A stretch of DNA of 64,000 nt, taken from the NCBI GenBank assembly GCA_023458055.1, contig JAEXAW010000071.1, forward strand, positions 1 through 64,000, given 5' to 3'. This document shows positions 8,627 through 16,883 of this stretch, piece after piece. Every line of letters begins with the position of its first letter. Position 1 is the stretch's first letter. The DNA is from Pseudomonadota bacterium. GTDB lineage: Bacteria; Pseudomonadota; Alphaproteobacteria; Sphingomonadales; Sphingomonadaceae. Made by a program: the position numbers and the translations under genes. Under the pieces are notes generated by a model. It did no database searches. It saw nothing but the letters and a program-made list of their open reading frames with translations, and was not told the DNA's origin.

Positions 8627-8655
8627 ATCATATAACCAAATAGGTTATTTGTCAA
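8627..8655 (-). promoter_or_regulatory. Strong sigma-70-type promoter with a palindromic spacer
   Basis: On the minus strand TTGACA (8655-8650), a 17-base spacer and TATGAT (8632-8627) give a near-consensus promoter. The spacer holds ATAACC-TATTT-GGTTAT, a perfect 6-5-6 inverted repeat (8632-8648), a likely repressor site. Transcription would run through the 41-bp repeats to the CDF transporter, giving a leader of about 340 bases. Confidence 0.7.
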
Positions 8656-8684
8656 GATTTTAATGGAGTTGGCGGCGCTCCTTA

Positions 8685-10097
8685 TCAAATATGGAGCGCC
8701 CTGCCATCTGCGGCTAATACTGATTCGTGCATCATCTCGCTCAAGGTCGGGTGCGGGAAGACGGTCTGGATGAAATCAGTATCCACCAGTTCCGCCTGTT
8801 TGCCTACGGTATAGCCCTGAATGAGTTCGGTCACCTCCGCGCCGATCATGTGCGCGCCGAGTAATTCGCCGGTTTTGGCGTCGAACACGGTCTTGATGAA
8901 CCCGTCCGCTTCGCCCAGCGCAATCGCCTTGCCGTTGCCGATGAACGGGAATTTGCCGACCTTGACCGTGTATCCCGCCTCTTTGGCCTTAGCCTCGGTG
9001 AGGCCCACGCTCGCGATTTGCGGGTGGCAATAGGTGCAGCCCGGGATGTTGCGCGCGTCCATCGCATGGGGGTGCGCATCCTTGTTGCCCATGGCTTGCG
9101 CAATGGCTTCGGCGGCGATCACGCCTTCATGGCTGGCCTTGTGCGCAAGCCAGGGCGGCGCGGTGACATCGCCGATGGCGTAGATGCCGGTAACATTGGT
9201 GCGGCACATCGCATCGGTATCGATATGGCCCTTGGTGGTCTTGATGCCGAGCGCTTCAAGGCCGATATTTTCGGTGTTGGGAACGATGCCGACCGCGACG
9301 ATGACATGGCTGAAATCGGTTGAGGCGACCTTGCCATCCTTGCCCTTGATCGCGGCGGTGATGCCATTTGCTTTGACGTCGATCTTCTCGACGCCCGCGC
9401 CGGTCATGATGGTCATGCCTTGCTTGGCGAGGGCCTTTTCAAGATGCGCGCTGATTTCGGCATCCTCGACCGGCACGATGCGGTCCATCATTTCGACCAC
9501 CGTAACTTCCGCGCCCATATCATTGTAGAAGCTCGCAAATTCGATGCCGATCGCGCCCGATCCGATGACGAGCAACTTGGAGGGCATTTCCGGCGGGGTC
9601 ATCGCCGTGCGATAGGTCCACACCCGCTTTCCGTCCGCCTTGGCGAAGGGCAGTTCCCGCGCGCGGGCACCCGTGGCGATGATGATATTCTTGGCCTTGA
9701 GGTCCGTCGCCTTGCCGTCCTTGTCCGTGACCTTGAGGGCATCCTTGCCGGTTAGCACGCCGTCGCCCATGAAGACGTCGATTTTGTTCTTTTTCATCAG
9801 GTGGGTGACGCCCTGGTTCAGCTGCTTCGCGACCCCACGCGAGCGTTTGACTACCGCCTCCAAGTCCGCGCTGATCTTTTCGGCAACAAGACCATAATCT
9901 TTGGCGTGCTGCATATAATGCAGGATCTCCGCCGAGCGCAGCAATGCCTTGGTCGGAATACAGCCCCAGTTGAGGCAGATACCCCCGAGATTTTCGCGTT
10001 CGACGATAGCAGTTTTGAGGCCGAGCTGCGCCGCACGGATCGCCGCAACATATCCGCCAGGGCCGGAACCGAGAACGATGAGGTCGTAATTAGACAT
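8685..10097 (-). CDS. lpdA: Dihydrolipoyl dehydrogenase (E3)
   Basis: At 470 residues this is a full-length E3 flavoprotein: FAD site GSGPGGYVAAIRAAQ at the N-terminus, redox-active disulphide in GGICLNWGCIPTK (Cys41 and Cys46), NAD site GSGAIGIEFASF near 180, and the C-terminal catalytic His region FPHPTLSE. It reoxidises the lipoyl group of E2 with NAD. It is the last gene of a run pdhC, small membrane protein, lpdA; its start codon directly follows the stop of the small gene. Placement after E2 suggests this copy serves pyruvate dehydrogenase. The E1 genes are not in the window. Confidence 0.96.
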   Translation of the reverse strand: MSNYDLIVLGSGPGGYVAAIRAAQLGLKTAIVERENLGGICLNWGCIPTKALLRSAEILHYMQHAKDYGLVAEKISADLEAVVKRSRGVAKQLNQGVTHLMKKNKIDVFMGDGVLTGKDALKVTDKDGKATDLKAKNIIIATGARARELPFAKADGKRVWTYRTAMTPPEMPSKLLVIGSGAIGIEFASFYNDMGAEVTVVEMMDRIVPVEDAEISAHLEKALAKQGMTIMTGAGVEKIDVKANGITAAIKGKDGKVASTDFSHVIVAVGIVPNTENIGLEALGIKTTKGHIDTDAMCRTNVTGIYAIGDVTAPPWLAHKASHEGVIAAEAIAQAMGNKDAHPHAMDARNIPGCTYCHPQIASVGLTEAKAKEAGYTVKVGKFPFIGNGKAIALGEADGFIKTVFDAKTGELLGAHMIGAEVTELIQGYTVGKQAELVDTDFIQTVFPHPTLSEMMHESVLAADGRALHI

Positions 10098-10397
10098 CTA
10101 AGAATTCCTAATTTTCGCTGCGTACGCGCCAACTAATACGGCTATCGGGGCTACCGACATCCCCAACAGAAACCTTAGCGCGCTCCACAAATCGTCATCT
10201 TGAGATAAAAGTAATTTTACCATTTCTTGCCGTTGTTGTCCGGTAAGGGTGTGGTCCGAGACGACCGCTTTTACACTTTCGTCTAGCGACCCTACTCCAA
10301 ACGCGGAACCAATTATAACGGTAGCAATAGCGCCAACAACTGCTGAAACGATCGGTACAGCGACGTAATAAATCAGCTTTTCGCGTCTTGTTTCCAT
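10098..10397 (-). CDS. Small two-helix membrane protein inside the pdh operon
   Basis: A 99-residue product with hydrophobic segments at about 8-32 and 72-92, separated by an acidic Asp/Gln-rich loop, no Cys and no motif I recognise. Its ATG at 10397 overlaps the pdhC stop (TGATG), and its TAG ends one base before the lpdA ATG, so it is a true operon member. A TTG just upstream is a less likely start. Base composition is visibly AT-richer than its neighbours, which suggests later acquisition. A role in anchoring or regulating the complex would be guesswork. Confidence 0.7.
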   Translation of the reverse strand: METRREKLIYYVAVPIVSAVVGAIATVIIGSAFGVGSLDESVKAVVSDHTLTGQQRQEMVKLLLSQDDDLWSALRFLLGMSVAPIAVLVGAYAAKIRNS

Positions 10398-11740
10398 CAA
10401 GCCACCAACCCCAGCGGGCTTTCGACCAGTTCCTTGAACGCCTTCATCAACTGCGCGCCATCGGCCCCGTCAATGGCGCGGTGGTCGAAGCTGCCGGTGG
10501 CGGACATCACCATCGCAATGGCGAGCGCGTCGTCGACCACATAGGGGCGCTTTTCGCCTGCGCCAATGGCCATGATCATGCCTTGCGGCGGATTAATGAC
10601 GGCGTCGAACTGTTTGATGCCAAACATGCCCATGTTGGAAAGCGAGGCGGTGCCGCCCTGATATTCGTGGGGTTGCAGCTTGCCTTCCTTTGCGCGCCCG
10701 GCAAGTTCGCCCATTTCCGTGGCGATGGCCGAGATCGCCTTGCTATCCGCTCCAACAATGATTGGGGTGATGAGACCATTGGGGACGCTCACCGCCACCG
10801 AAATATCGGCGCGATCATAGCTCACCAACTGGTCGCCGAAGATCGAGACATTGCATTTCGGCGTTGCCTTGAGTGCGGCCGCGAGCGCCTTGATCAGCAT
10901 ATCATTGACGGAAAGCTTGATCCCGCGCGGCTCAAGGCTCGCGTTCAATTCGCCGCGTAGTTTGAGCAAGGCATCAAGACGAATATCCACGGTGAGATAA
11001 ATATGCGGGATGGTCTGCTTGGCCTCGGTCAGGCGGCGCGCGATGGTTTTGCGCATATTGGACAGTTTTTCGACCGAATGCGGAATGCCGCTAAAGGGTT
11101 CGGGGACCGCTCCATCGCTGGCAGGAGCGGGTGCGGCGGTGGGCGCGCGTGCTTCGAGCGGCTCAGCACGAACGGAGGTTGAAATTGCACCCGGCTGCGC
11201 GCCTTCAACGTCGGCCTTGATGATCCGCCCGCCTGGTCCAGAGCCGGTGAGGCCTGAAAGGTCCACGCCCTTTTGTTCGGCAATCCGGCGCGCGAGCGGG
11301 GACGCTTTGATCCGATCACCCTTTGCCGTTGGGGCTGCGCTCGAAACAGTTTCCGTTCGTCCTGAGCCTGTCGAAGGACTGGTTTGGGTAACAGGCTGTG
11401 CTTTGACAGGCTCGCTACTAACAGGTTGGGGGGCCACATCTGCCTTGGGCGCTTCGGCCTTCTCAGCAGGTGGCGCCTTCGCTGCACTCGCATCCTCACC
11501 TTCGCCCGCGATGACCGCGATGACCGTGCCAACCTTTACATTGTCGGTGCCTTCGGGGACCAAAATCTGCGCAATCGTGCCTTCGTCGACGGCTTCAAAT
11601 TCCATCGTCGCCTTGTCGGTTTCGATTTCGGCAAGCAGATCGCCCGATTTGACCGTGTCGCCTTCCTTCACCAGCCATTTGGCAAGCGTGCCTTCTTCCA
11701 TCGTTGGTGAAAGCGCGGGCATCTTCAATTCGATCGGCAT
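10397..11740 (-). CDS. pdhC: Pyruvate dehydrogenase complex E2, dihydrolipoamide acetyltransferase
   Basis: The 447 residues show a lipoyl domain (about 1-78, lipoylated Lys43 in EIETDKATMEFE), a flexible Ala/Pro linker, a peripheral-subunit-binding domain (ASPLARRIAEQKGVDLSGL, near 145-180), a second linker and a catalytic acyltransferase domain (about 215-447) ending with the FDHRAIDGADGA active-site motif. It moves acetyl groups to CoA. The two linkers contain stretches that read as REP-type repeats translated in frame (see the repeat entries at 11151 and 11353). It is followed by the small membrane protein and lpdA. Confidence 0.95.
   Translation of the reverse strand: MPIELKMPALSPTMEEGTLAKWLVKEGDTVKSGDLLAEIETDKATMEFEAVDEGTIAQILVPEGTDNVKVGTVIAVIAGEGEDASAAKAPPAEKAEAPKADVAPQPVSSEPVKAQPVTQTSPSTGSGRTETVSSAAPTAKGDRIKASPLARRIAEQKGVDLSGLTGSGPGGRIIKADVEGAQPGAISTSVRAEPLEARAPTAAPAPASDGAVPEPFSGIPHSVEKLSNMRKTIARRLTEAKQTIPHIYLTVDIRLDALLKLRGELNASLEPRGIKLSVNDMLIKALAAALKATPKCNVSIFGDQLVSYDRADISVAVSVPNGLITPIIVGADSKAISAIATEMGELAGRAKEGKLQPHEYQGGTASLSNMGMFGIKQFDAVINPPQGMIMAIGAGEKRPYVVDDALAIAMVMSATGSFDHRAIDGADGAQLMKAFKELVESPLGLVA
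11151..11176. repeat. REP-type repeat inside the pdhC second linker
   Basis: GCTTCGAGCGGCTCAGCACG and the bases after it match the CTTCGA-n-GCTCAG-CACGAAC repeat found between genes here and in other sphingomonads. It is read through in frame as part of the linker after the subunit-binding domain of E2. Confidence 0.6.
11353..11383. repeat. REP-type repeat inside the pdhC first linker
   Basis: CGTTCGTCCTGAGCCTGTCG and the following AAGGACTGG form a recognisable REP half in opposite orientation to the copy at 11151. It encodes TSPSTGSGRTETV in the linker after the lipoyl domain. Confidence 0.65.
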
Positions 11741-11912
11741 CGGTCAGGCCATCCTCTATTTTATGCTTGTCGTAGCGTTCTCCCCTTCCACCGCATTTTG
11801 GGGGGCAAGGTCAAGGGGCAATTCCGCTTTCTCCTTGCCTTTCATACGAATGTGCCGCAGTTTCCTTCAGCGTTTGTGGGCGCTGGCAAGACCGCAATAT
11901 AAGGGGACGGCA

Positions 11913-12368
11913 ATGCGCACCTATCTGGTGGTGATCGACGAAAGTCCGGAAGCGGCGCTCGCGATGCGCTTTGCGGCGCGGCGCGCGGCCAAAACCGGCG
12001 GTAATGTCCATGTGCTCGCGGTCACCGAACCGCAGGAATTTGTCCCTTGGGGCGGGGTTGAAGCGACAATCAAGGCAGAAGCCCAGGAACGCGCCGCGGC
12101 GCTGGTCAATGCGGCTGCCGGGACGCTCGTTGCCGAAAGCGGGATGCGGCCGGAAATATCGGTGCGCGAAGGTCTTGCGACCGAAGTCGTGCGAACTTTA
12201 CTCACAGAAAACAGGGAGATTGCGGCGCTGGTGCTGGGCGCTGTAGCGAGCGGTAACCCCGGCCCCCTGGTTGCGCATTTTACCGGCCCCGATGCGGGTA
12301 CGCTCCCCTGCCCCGTGATGATTGTTCCGGGTTCGCTGTCCGAGGAAGAAATCGACCGCCTCAGCTAA
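11913..12368 (+). CDS. Universal stress protein (UspA family)
   Basis: A 151-residue single Usp domain starts MRTYLVVIDESPEA, with alternating beta strands and helices and a C-terminal stretch CPVMIVPGS as in UspA folds. The ATP-binding G-x2-G-x9-G(S/T) motif is not clear, so it may not bind nucleotide. The start is ATG 11913, preceded by AAGGGGA; the reading frame stays open far upstream only because it runs antisense to pdhC. It is divergent from pdhC and convergent with rnr. The family is linked to stress survival; a specific role cannot be given. Confidence 0.85.
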   Translation: MRTYLVVIDESPEAALAMRFAARRAAKTGGNVHVLAVTEPQEFVPWGGVEATIKAEAQERAAALVNAAAGTLVAESGMRPEISVREGLATEVVRTLLTENREIAALVLGAVASGNPGPLVAHFTGPDAGTLPCPVMIVPGSLSEEEIDRLS

Positions 12369-12375
12369 GGTCAAA

Positions 12376-14784
12376 TCAGCGTTTCTTGCCCTGATGCCGC
12401 ACATTGGCCGGGCGCCCGCGCTTACCGACCTGATATTTCCCCGCCTTTTTGGGATTGCCAGGCTTGGTGCTGCTGCGCGTCTTGCCATCGCGGCGGAGTG
12501 GCCGACCGCGCACCGGTAAATGATTGGCACCTTCGGGAATTTCAAAGCGCAGGCTTCCTGTCAGCGGGTTGGCCTCGGCAAGCCGGAGCGGCAGGCGCTG
12601 CCCGGCATGATAGGTTTCGCCGCTTTCATCGCCGATCAGCGATTGGGTCGCTTCGTCATAATGGAAGCGCTCGATCCCGAGCGTTGACACTGGCACCAAT
12701 CCATCACCGCCCAACCCTTCAACGGTCGCGAAAAAGCCGAACGGCTGCACGCCGGTGATGCGGGTTTCGAGTACCTCGCCTACCTTTTCGGCCAGATAGG
12801 CCGCGACATAGCGATCAACCGTTTCCCGTTCGGCCTCCATCGCGCGGCGTTCATATTGGCTGATCAACTCGCCGATCACGGCCATATGGGTGAAGTCGTC
12901 ACCCGATAACGTAGTCGTGCGCGGGATTGATTTATCGTGCGGTGCGGGCATTTCGAGATGATAGGCCCCGACCAGCGCGCGGTGGACGAGCAAATCAGCA
13001 TAGCGTCGGATTGGCGAGGTAAAATGTGCGTAGCTCCCCAGCGCCAAGCCGAAATGGCCGGTGTTGACCGGCGCATAATAAGCCTGGGTTTGCGAGCGCA
13101 ATATCTGTTCCATGATCTGCGGCTTGGCTTCATGGTTTTCGATCATCGCGATGATGCGGTTGAACGTCTCCGGCCGGATCACCTGCCCCAGCGCAAGGGC
13201 AATATCATAGCTTGCCAGATAGTCTTTGAGCGTCACCAGTTTTTCGCGGCTCGGCGGTTCATGGTCGCGGTACATGACCGGGGCCTTTTTCTGCTCCAGC
13301 GCCTTGGCAGCGGCGACATTGGCGGCAATCATATAATCTTCGATGACGCGGTGGGCATCGAGCCGGTCACGCACCGCCACCGAGACAATCGCGCCATGAT
13401 CGTCAAGCACAACGCGCCGTTCGGGCAAGTCCAGTTCGAGCGGATTGCGTTTCGTTCGCGCTTTTTCCAGCAGCGCCCAGCACGCCCACAGCGGCTTCAA
13501 GGCAACCTCGACCAGATCGACGCCATCGGGCGCGAGATGGTCGATATGCTGGCCATGTCCCCTGAAATTATCGAGCATCTGCCGATATTCAGGCTTCACC
13601 GTATCGGGCGTCATTGCCGCTTGCGCAACCTCATAAGGGATGTTGGCACGGATGCGCACTACAGCGCGGGTGAAGCGAAAACTCTTCATCTGGCCATGCT
13701 TGTCAATGACCATGTGGCAGGCCATGACGGCCCGATCTTCGCCCGCTCTCAACGAGCATTTGTCCGAGGACAGCGCATGGGGCAGCATGGGTACGACACG
13801 GTCGGGGAAATAGACGCTGTTGCCGCGCTTCCTCGCCTGTTTATCAAGGCCGCTGCCGGGGCGGACATAGAAGCTTACATCGGCGATTGCGACGATCGTT
13901 TTGAAACCGCCGGCATTGGCCGGATCATCATCGGGCGCGGCCCACACTGCGTCATCGAAATCGCGCGCATCGACGGGGTCGATCGCAACGATAGGGAGAT
14001 GGCGCAAATCCTCGCGTTTGTCGCTATGGATATCAAGGTGCGAGACGCGTTCGGCTTCCTCGATCACGCTTTCGGGGAAATTGAACGGGATGCCAAATTT
14101 GTGGATCGCGATGAGGCTGAAGCTTTTGGGCGCAAGCGGGTCGCCTAGGATATCGGTCACCCGGACCATCTGGCGCGGTGGCCTTCCCGACGGTTCGCCA
14201 AGCACAAGATCGCCGGGCTTTGCTTCGCCAATATCGCTGACGAGATAGTCGAACCGCTGGCGCTTATCGATAGAGCGCACCCAATAGCGCGGGCCGCGGC
14301 TGCTCTCCTCGACCTCAACAACACCCATGACCAAGTCAGCCGCCTTTTGCAGCTTCTTCATCACATGGGCGACATAGCCATGGGTGCGCTCTTCGGTGCG
14401 CGCCAAGATACGGTCGCCGACGCCGAGCGCCGATTTACGCCCTTTTTCAAGGATGCGAACCTGTGGCGGTGGCTGGCCTTCGGCTTCCCAGCGGTCGGGC
14501 ACCGCAATCGGCTGATCGCCATCAATGCTGACAATGCGCAGCACCGTAACCTTTGGGACGCCGCCCATTTTGTGAAAGGCGCGGTTGGCCGCGCCATCAA
14601 TCAGGCCTTCATCGCTCATATCTTTAAGCAATGCCTTGAGCGCAATCTTTTCATTGCCTTTAAGGCCAAAATGCCGTGCGATCTCGCGCTTTCCCGCAGG
14701 TTGGTCGCTTTCGGTGATGAACGCCATGATCTGCTCGCGCGACGGCAAGCCTTGCTGCTTTTTTGTGCTGTGGTGTTTGGCCAT
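12376..14784 (-). CDS. rnr: Ribonuclease R
   Basis: An 802-residue 3'-5' exoribonuclease of the RNR family. In order: N-terminal helix-turn-helix-like segment (about 12-75), cold-shock OB domains, a catalytic RNB domain with the metal-binding VAIDPVDARDFDDAVW, an S1 domain near 630-715, and a basic tail rich in Lys and Arg. It degrades structured RNA and takes part in tRNA and rRNA turnover. The start is ATG 14784 (MAKHHSTKK); the frame extends 13 codons upstream to 14823 without a better site. It converges on the usp gene. Confidence 0.95.
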   Translation of the reverse strand: MAKHHSTKKQQGLPSREQIMAFITESDQPAGKREIARHFGLKGNEKIALKALLKDMSDEGLIDGAANRAFHKMGGVPKVTVLRIVSIDGDQPIAVPDRWEAEGQPPPQVRILEKGRKSALGVGDRILARTEERTHGYVAHVMKKLQKAADLVMGVVEVEESSRGPRYWVRSIDKRQRFDYLVSDIGEAKPGDLVLGEPSGRPPRQMVRVTDILGDPLAPKSFSLIAIHKFGIPFNFPESVIEEAERVSHLDIHSDKREDLRHLPIVAIDPVDARDFDDAVWAAPDDDPANAGGFKTIVAIADVSFYVRPGSGLDKQARKRGNSVYFPDRVVPMLPHALSSDKCSLRAGEDRAVMACHMVIDKHGQMKSFRFTRAVVRIRANIPYEVAQAAMTPDTVKPEYRQMLDNFRGHGQHIDHLAPDGVDLVEVALKPLWACWALLEKARTKRNPLELDLPERRVVLDDHGAIVSVAVRDRLDAHRVIEDYMIAANVAAAKALEQKKAPVMYRDHEPPSREKLVTLKDYLASYDIALALGQVIRPETFNRIIAMIENHEAKPQIMEQILRSQTQAYYAPVNTGHFGLALGSYAHFTSPIRRYADLLVHRALVGAYHLEMPAPHDKSIPRTTTLSGDDFTHMAVIGELISQYERRAMEAERETVDRYVAAYLAEKVGEVLETRITGVQPFGFFATVEGLGGDGLVPVSTLGIERFHYDEATQSLIGDESGETYHAGQRLPLRLAEANPLTGSLRFEIPEGANHLPVRGRPLRRDGKTRSSTKPGNPKKAGKYQVGKRGRPANVRHQGKKR

Positions 14785-14948
14785 GGGGATTAATGTAGAG
14801 GCCTTGTGACAAAAAACCAGCACGTCATGAGCGAGACGTATGATGTTTTCCCGACGGCGCTTAAACCTTGATGAGGTGTCGGCGGCGGCGGCGATTATCG
14901 ATGCAGTGCGCTCAAACTATGCGAAGCGGCCATTTGGAAGTCCCCGCT

Positions 14949-14988
14949 GGAGGCGGGAGGAGGCAAGCCATTTTTGCCTCCCGCCTCC
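14949..14988. terminator. Long GC hairpin between rnr and ettA
   Basis: GGAGGCGGGAGG pairs with CCTCCCGCCTCC across a short loop containing CAAGCCATTTTTG. It sits downstream of ettA, which ends at 15060 on the minus strand, so it probably ends ettA transcription. The rest of 14785-15059 shows no gene I can support. Confidence 0.45.
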
Positions 14989-15059
14989 CCGCAGCACCTC
15001 TTGGTTATAACTTTACAGCGAAGCGGATTCTTCGCCAACCAGATCGTGTAGAACCCGCT

Positions 15060-16739
15060 CTAGCGGGTAAGCTTCTTATACGCCAAGCGCGTCGGCCTGT
15101 CTGCCGCATCGCCCAGTCTCCGGCGCTTATCCTCTTCATAGGCCTCGAAATTACCCTCGAACCATTCGACATGGCTGTCGCCTTCGAACGCTAAAATATG
15201 CGTCGCCAGACGGTCGAGGAAGAAGCGGTCGTGGCTGATGACCACGGCGCAGCCGGCGAAGTTTTCGATGGCTTCTTCGAGCGCGCCCAGCGTTTCGACG
15301 TCAAGGTCGTTGGTCGGCTCGTCAAGCAGGAGGACGTTGCCACCCTCCTTCAGCATCTTCGCCATATGGACGCGGTTGCGTTCACCACCGGACAGCTTGC
15401 CAACATTTTTCTGCTGGTCCTGCCCCTTGAAGTTGAACGCGCCGACATAAGCGCGGGTCGACATATCATGGCCGTTGACCTTCATATAATCGAGCTTGTC
15501 GGACACTTCCTCCCAGACATTGTTGGCCGGATTGAGATGGTCGCGGCTCTGGTCGACAAAGCCGAGATGCACGGTAGGGCCGATGTCGATGGAGCCGGTG
15601 TCCGGCTGTTCCTTGCCAGTGATGATCTTGAACAGGGTGGATTTACCCGCGCCGTTAGGGCCGATTACGCCGACAATGCCGCCCGGCGGCAGGGTGAAGG
15701 ACAGGTCTTCGAACAATAATTTATCGCCATAGGCCTTGGAGATATTGTTGACCTCAATGACCTTGCCGCCGAGGCGTTCGGGCACCTGAATGACAATCTG
15801 TGCCTTGCCGGGTGCGCGGTTCGCCTGGGCTTCGACCAGCTGGTCGAACTTGGCAATACGTGCCTTGGATTTGGTCTGGCGGCCCTTTGGCCCCTGCCGG
15901 ATCCATTCGAGCTCGTCCTTGATCGCTTTCTGGCGGCCCGATTCCTCGCGCTCTTCCTGTTCAAGGCGCTTGGCCTTCTTTTCGAGATAGGTCGAATAAT
16001 TGCCCTCGTAGGGGAAATATTTTCCGCGATCGAGCTCAAGAATCCAGTCGACGACATTGTCGAGGAAATAGCGGTCGTGGGTGATCATCAGCACGGCGCC
16101 CGCATATTCCTTGAGATGATTTTCCAGCCATTCGACGCTTTCGGCATCAAGGTGGTTGGTCGGTTCGTCGAGCAGCAGGATCGACGGCTTCTGGATCAGC
16201 AAGCGGGTGAGCGCAACGCGGCGCTTTTCACCGCCAGAAAGGCTATCCACCGCCCAATCGCCCGGCGGGCACCGCAGCGCTTCCATCGCAATTTCGAGCT
16301 GATTGTCGAGCGTCCAGCCATCCACCGCGTCGATCTTTTCCTGCAAGCTGCCCATTTCTTCCATCAGCGCGTCGAAATCGGTGTCGTCTTTGGGATCGCC
16401 CATTTCGGTCGAGATGGCGTTGAAGCGATCAACCATGTCGGCCACTTCGCGCGCGCCATCCTTGACGTTTTCGAGCACAGATTTGGACGGATCAAGCTCC
16501 GGCTCCTGCGGAAGATAGCCGACCGTGATATTTTCACCGGGCCAGGCTTCCCCCGTAAAATCGGTATCGAGCCCCGCCATGATCTTCATCAGCGTCGATT
16601 TACCCGCGCCATTCGGGCCGACGATGCCGATCTTGGCACCCTGATAAAATTGCAGGTTGATATTGTTGAGCGTCGGCTTCTGCGCGCCGGGGAAGGTCTT
16701 GGTGAGGTTTTTCATCACATAGGCATATTGCGCGGCCAT
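15060..16739 (-). CDS. ettA: Energy-dependent translational throttle protein EttA (ABC-F)
   Basis: The 559 residues carry two ABC ATPase domains and no membrane segments. Domain 1 has GPNGAGKST, an LSGGEKRRVAL signature and LLLDEPTNHLD; domain 2 has GPNGAGKST, LSGGERNRV and LLLDEPTNDLD. The linker between them (EREESGRQKAIKDELEWIR) and the order match EttA, which gates the ribosome E site according to ATP/ADP. The start is ATG 16739 (MAAQYAYVMKNLTK); the open frame upstream to 18611 is only the antisense of the M28 peptidase gene. Confidence 0.95.
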   Translation of the reverse strand: MAAQYAYVMKNLTKTFPGAQKPTLNNINLQFYQGAKIGIVGPNGAGKSTLMKIMAGLDTDFTGEAWPGENITVGYLPQEPELDPSKSVLENVKDGAREVADMVDRFNAISTEMGDPKDDTDFDALMEEMGSLQEKIDAVDGWTLDNQLEIAMEALRCPPGDWAVDSLSGGEKRRVALTRLLIQKPSILLLDEPTNHLDAESVEWLENHLKEYAGAVLMITHDRYFLDNVVDWILELDRGKYFPYEGNYSTYLEKKAKRLEQEEREESGRQKAIKDELEWIRQGPKGRQTKSKARIAKFDQLVEAQANRAPGKAQIVIQVPERLGGKVIEVNNISKAYGDKLLFEDLSFTLPPGGIVGVIGPNGAGKSTLFKIITGKEQPDTGSIDIGPTVHLGFVDQSRDHLNPANNVWEEVSDKLDYMKVNGHDMSTRAYVGAFNFKGQDQQKNVGKLSGGERNRVHMAKMLKEGGNVLLLDEPTNDLDVETLGALEEAIENFAGCAVVISHDRFFLDRLATHILAFEGDSHVEWFEGNFEAYEEDKRRRLGDAADRPTRLAYKKLTR

Positions 16740-16823
16740 GTGCGGATACTCCGTTTTCTGTGTGGATGCGGGCGCATGAGTGCGGCCCGGCATATCAAGC
16801 TTTGGCGGCGAATTAGCCGAGCC

Positions 16824-16853
16824 TTTGCCAATAGGCAAACGGGAATTGGCAAA
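16824..16853. promoter_or_regulatory. Inverted repeat between divergent ettA and M28 peptidase genes
   Basis: TTTGCCAAT (16824-16832) and ATTGGCAAA (16845-16853) form a perfect 9-bp inverted repeat with a 12-base spacer. It is 31 bases upstream of the peptidase ATG and about 85 from the ettA ATG. This placement suits a regulator site, but no regulator is known for it. Confidence 0.5.
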
Positions 16854-16883
16854 AGCGGTTTGTCCCGTTACACCTCTCGTCCC

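Noticed and set aside
11010..12368. 452-codon plus-strand frame ending with the stress protein
   Set aside because: The first 300 codons run antisense to pdhC; the real gene starts at ATG 11913 with a ribosome site.
12937..14148. Long antisense frame within rnr
   Set aside because: A by-product of GC-rich codon use opposite a conserved gene; no domain and no ribosome site.
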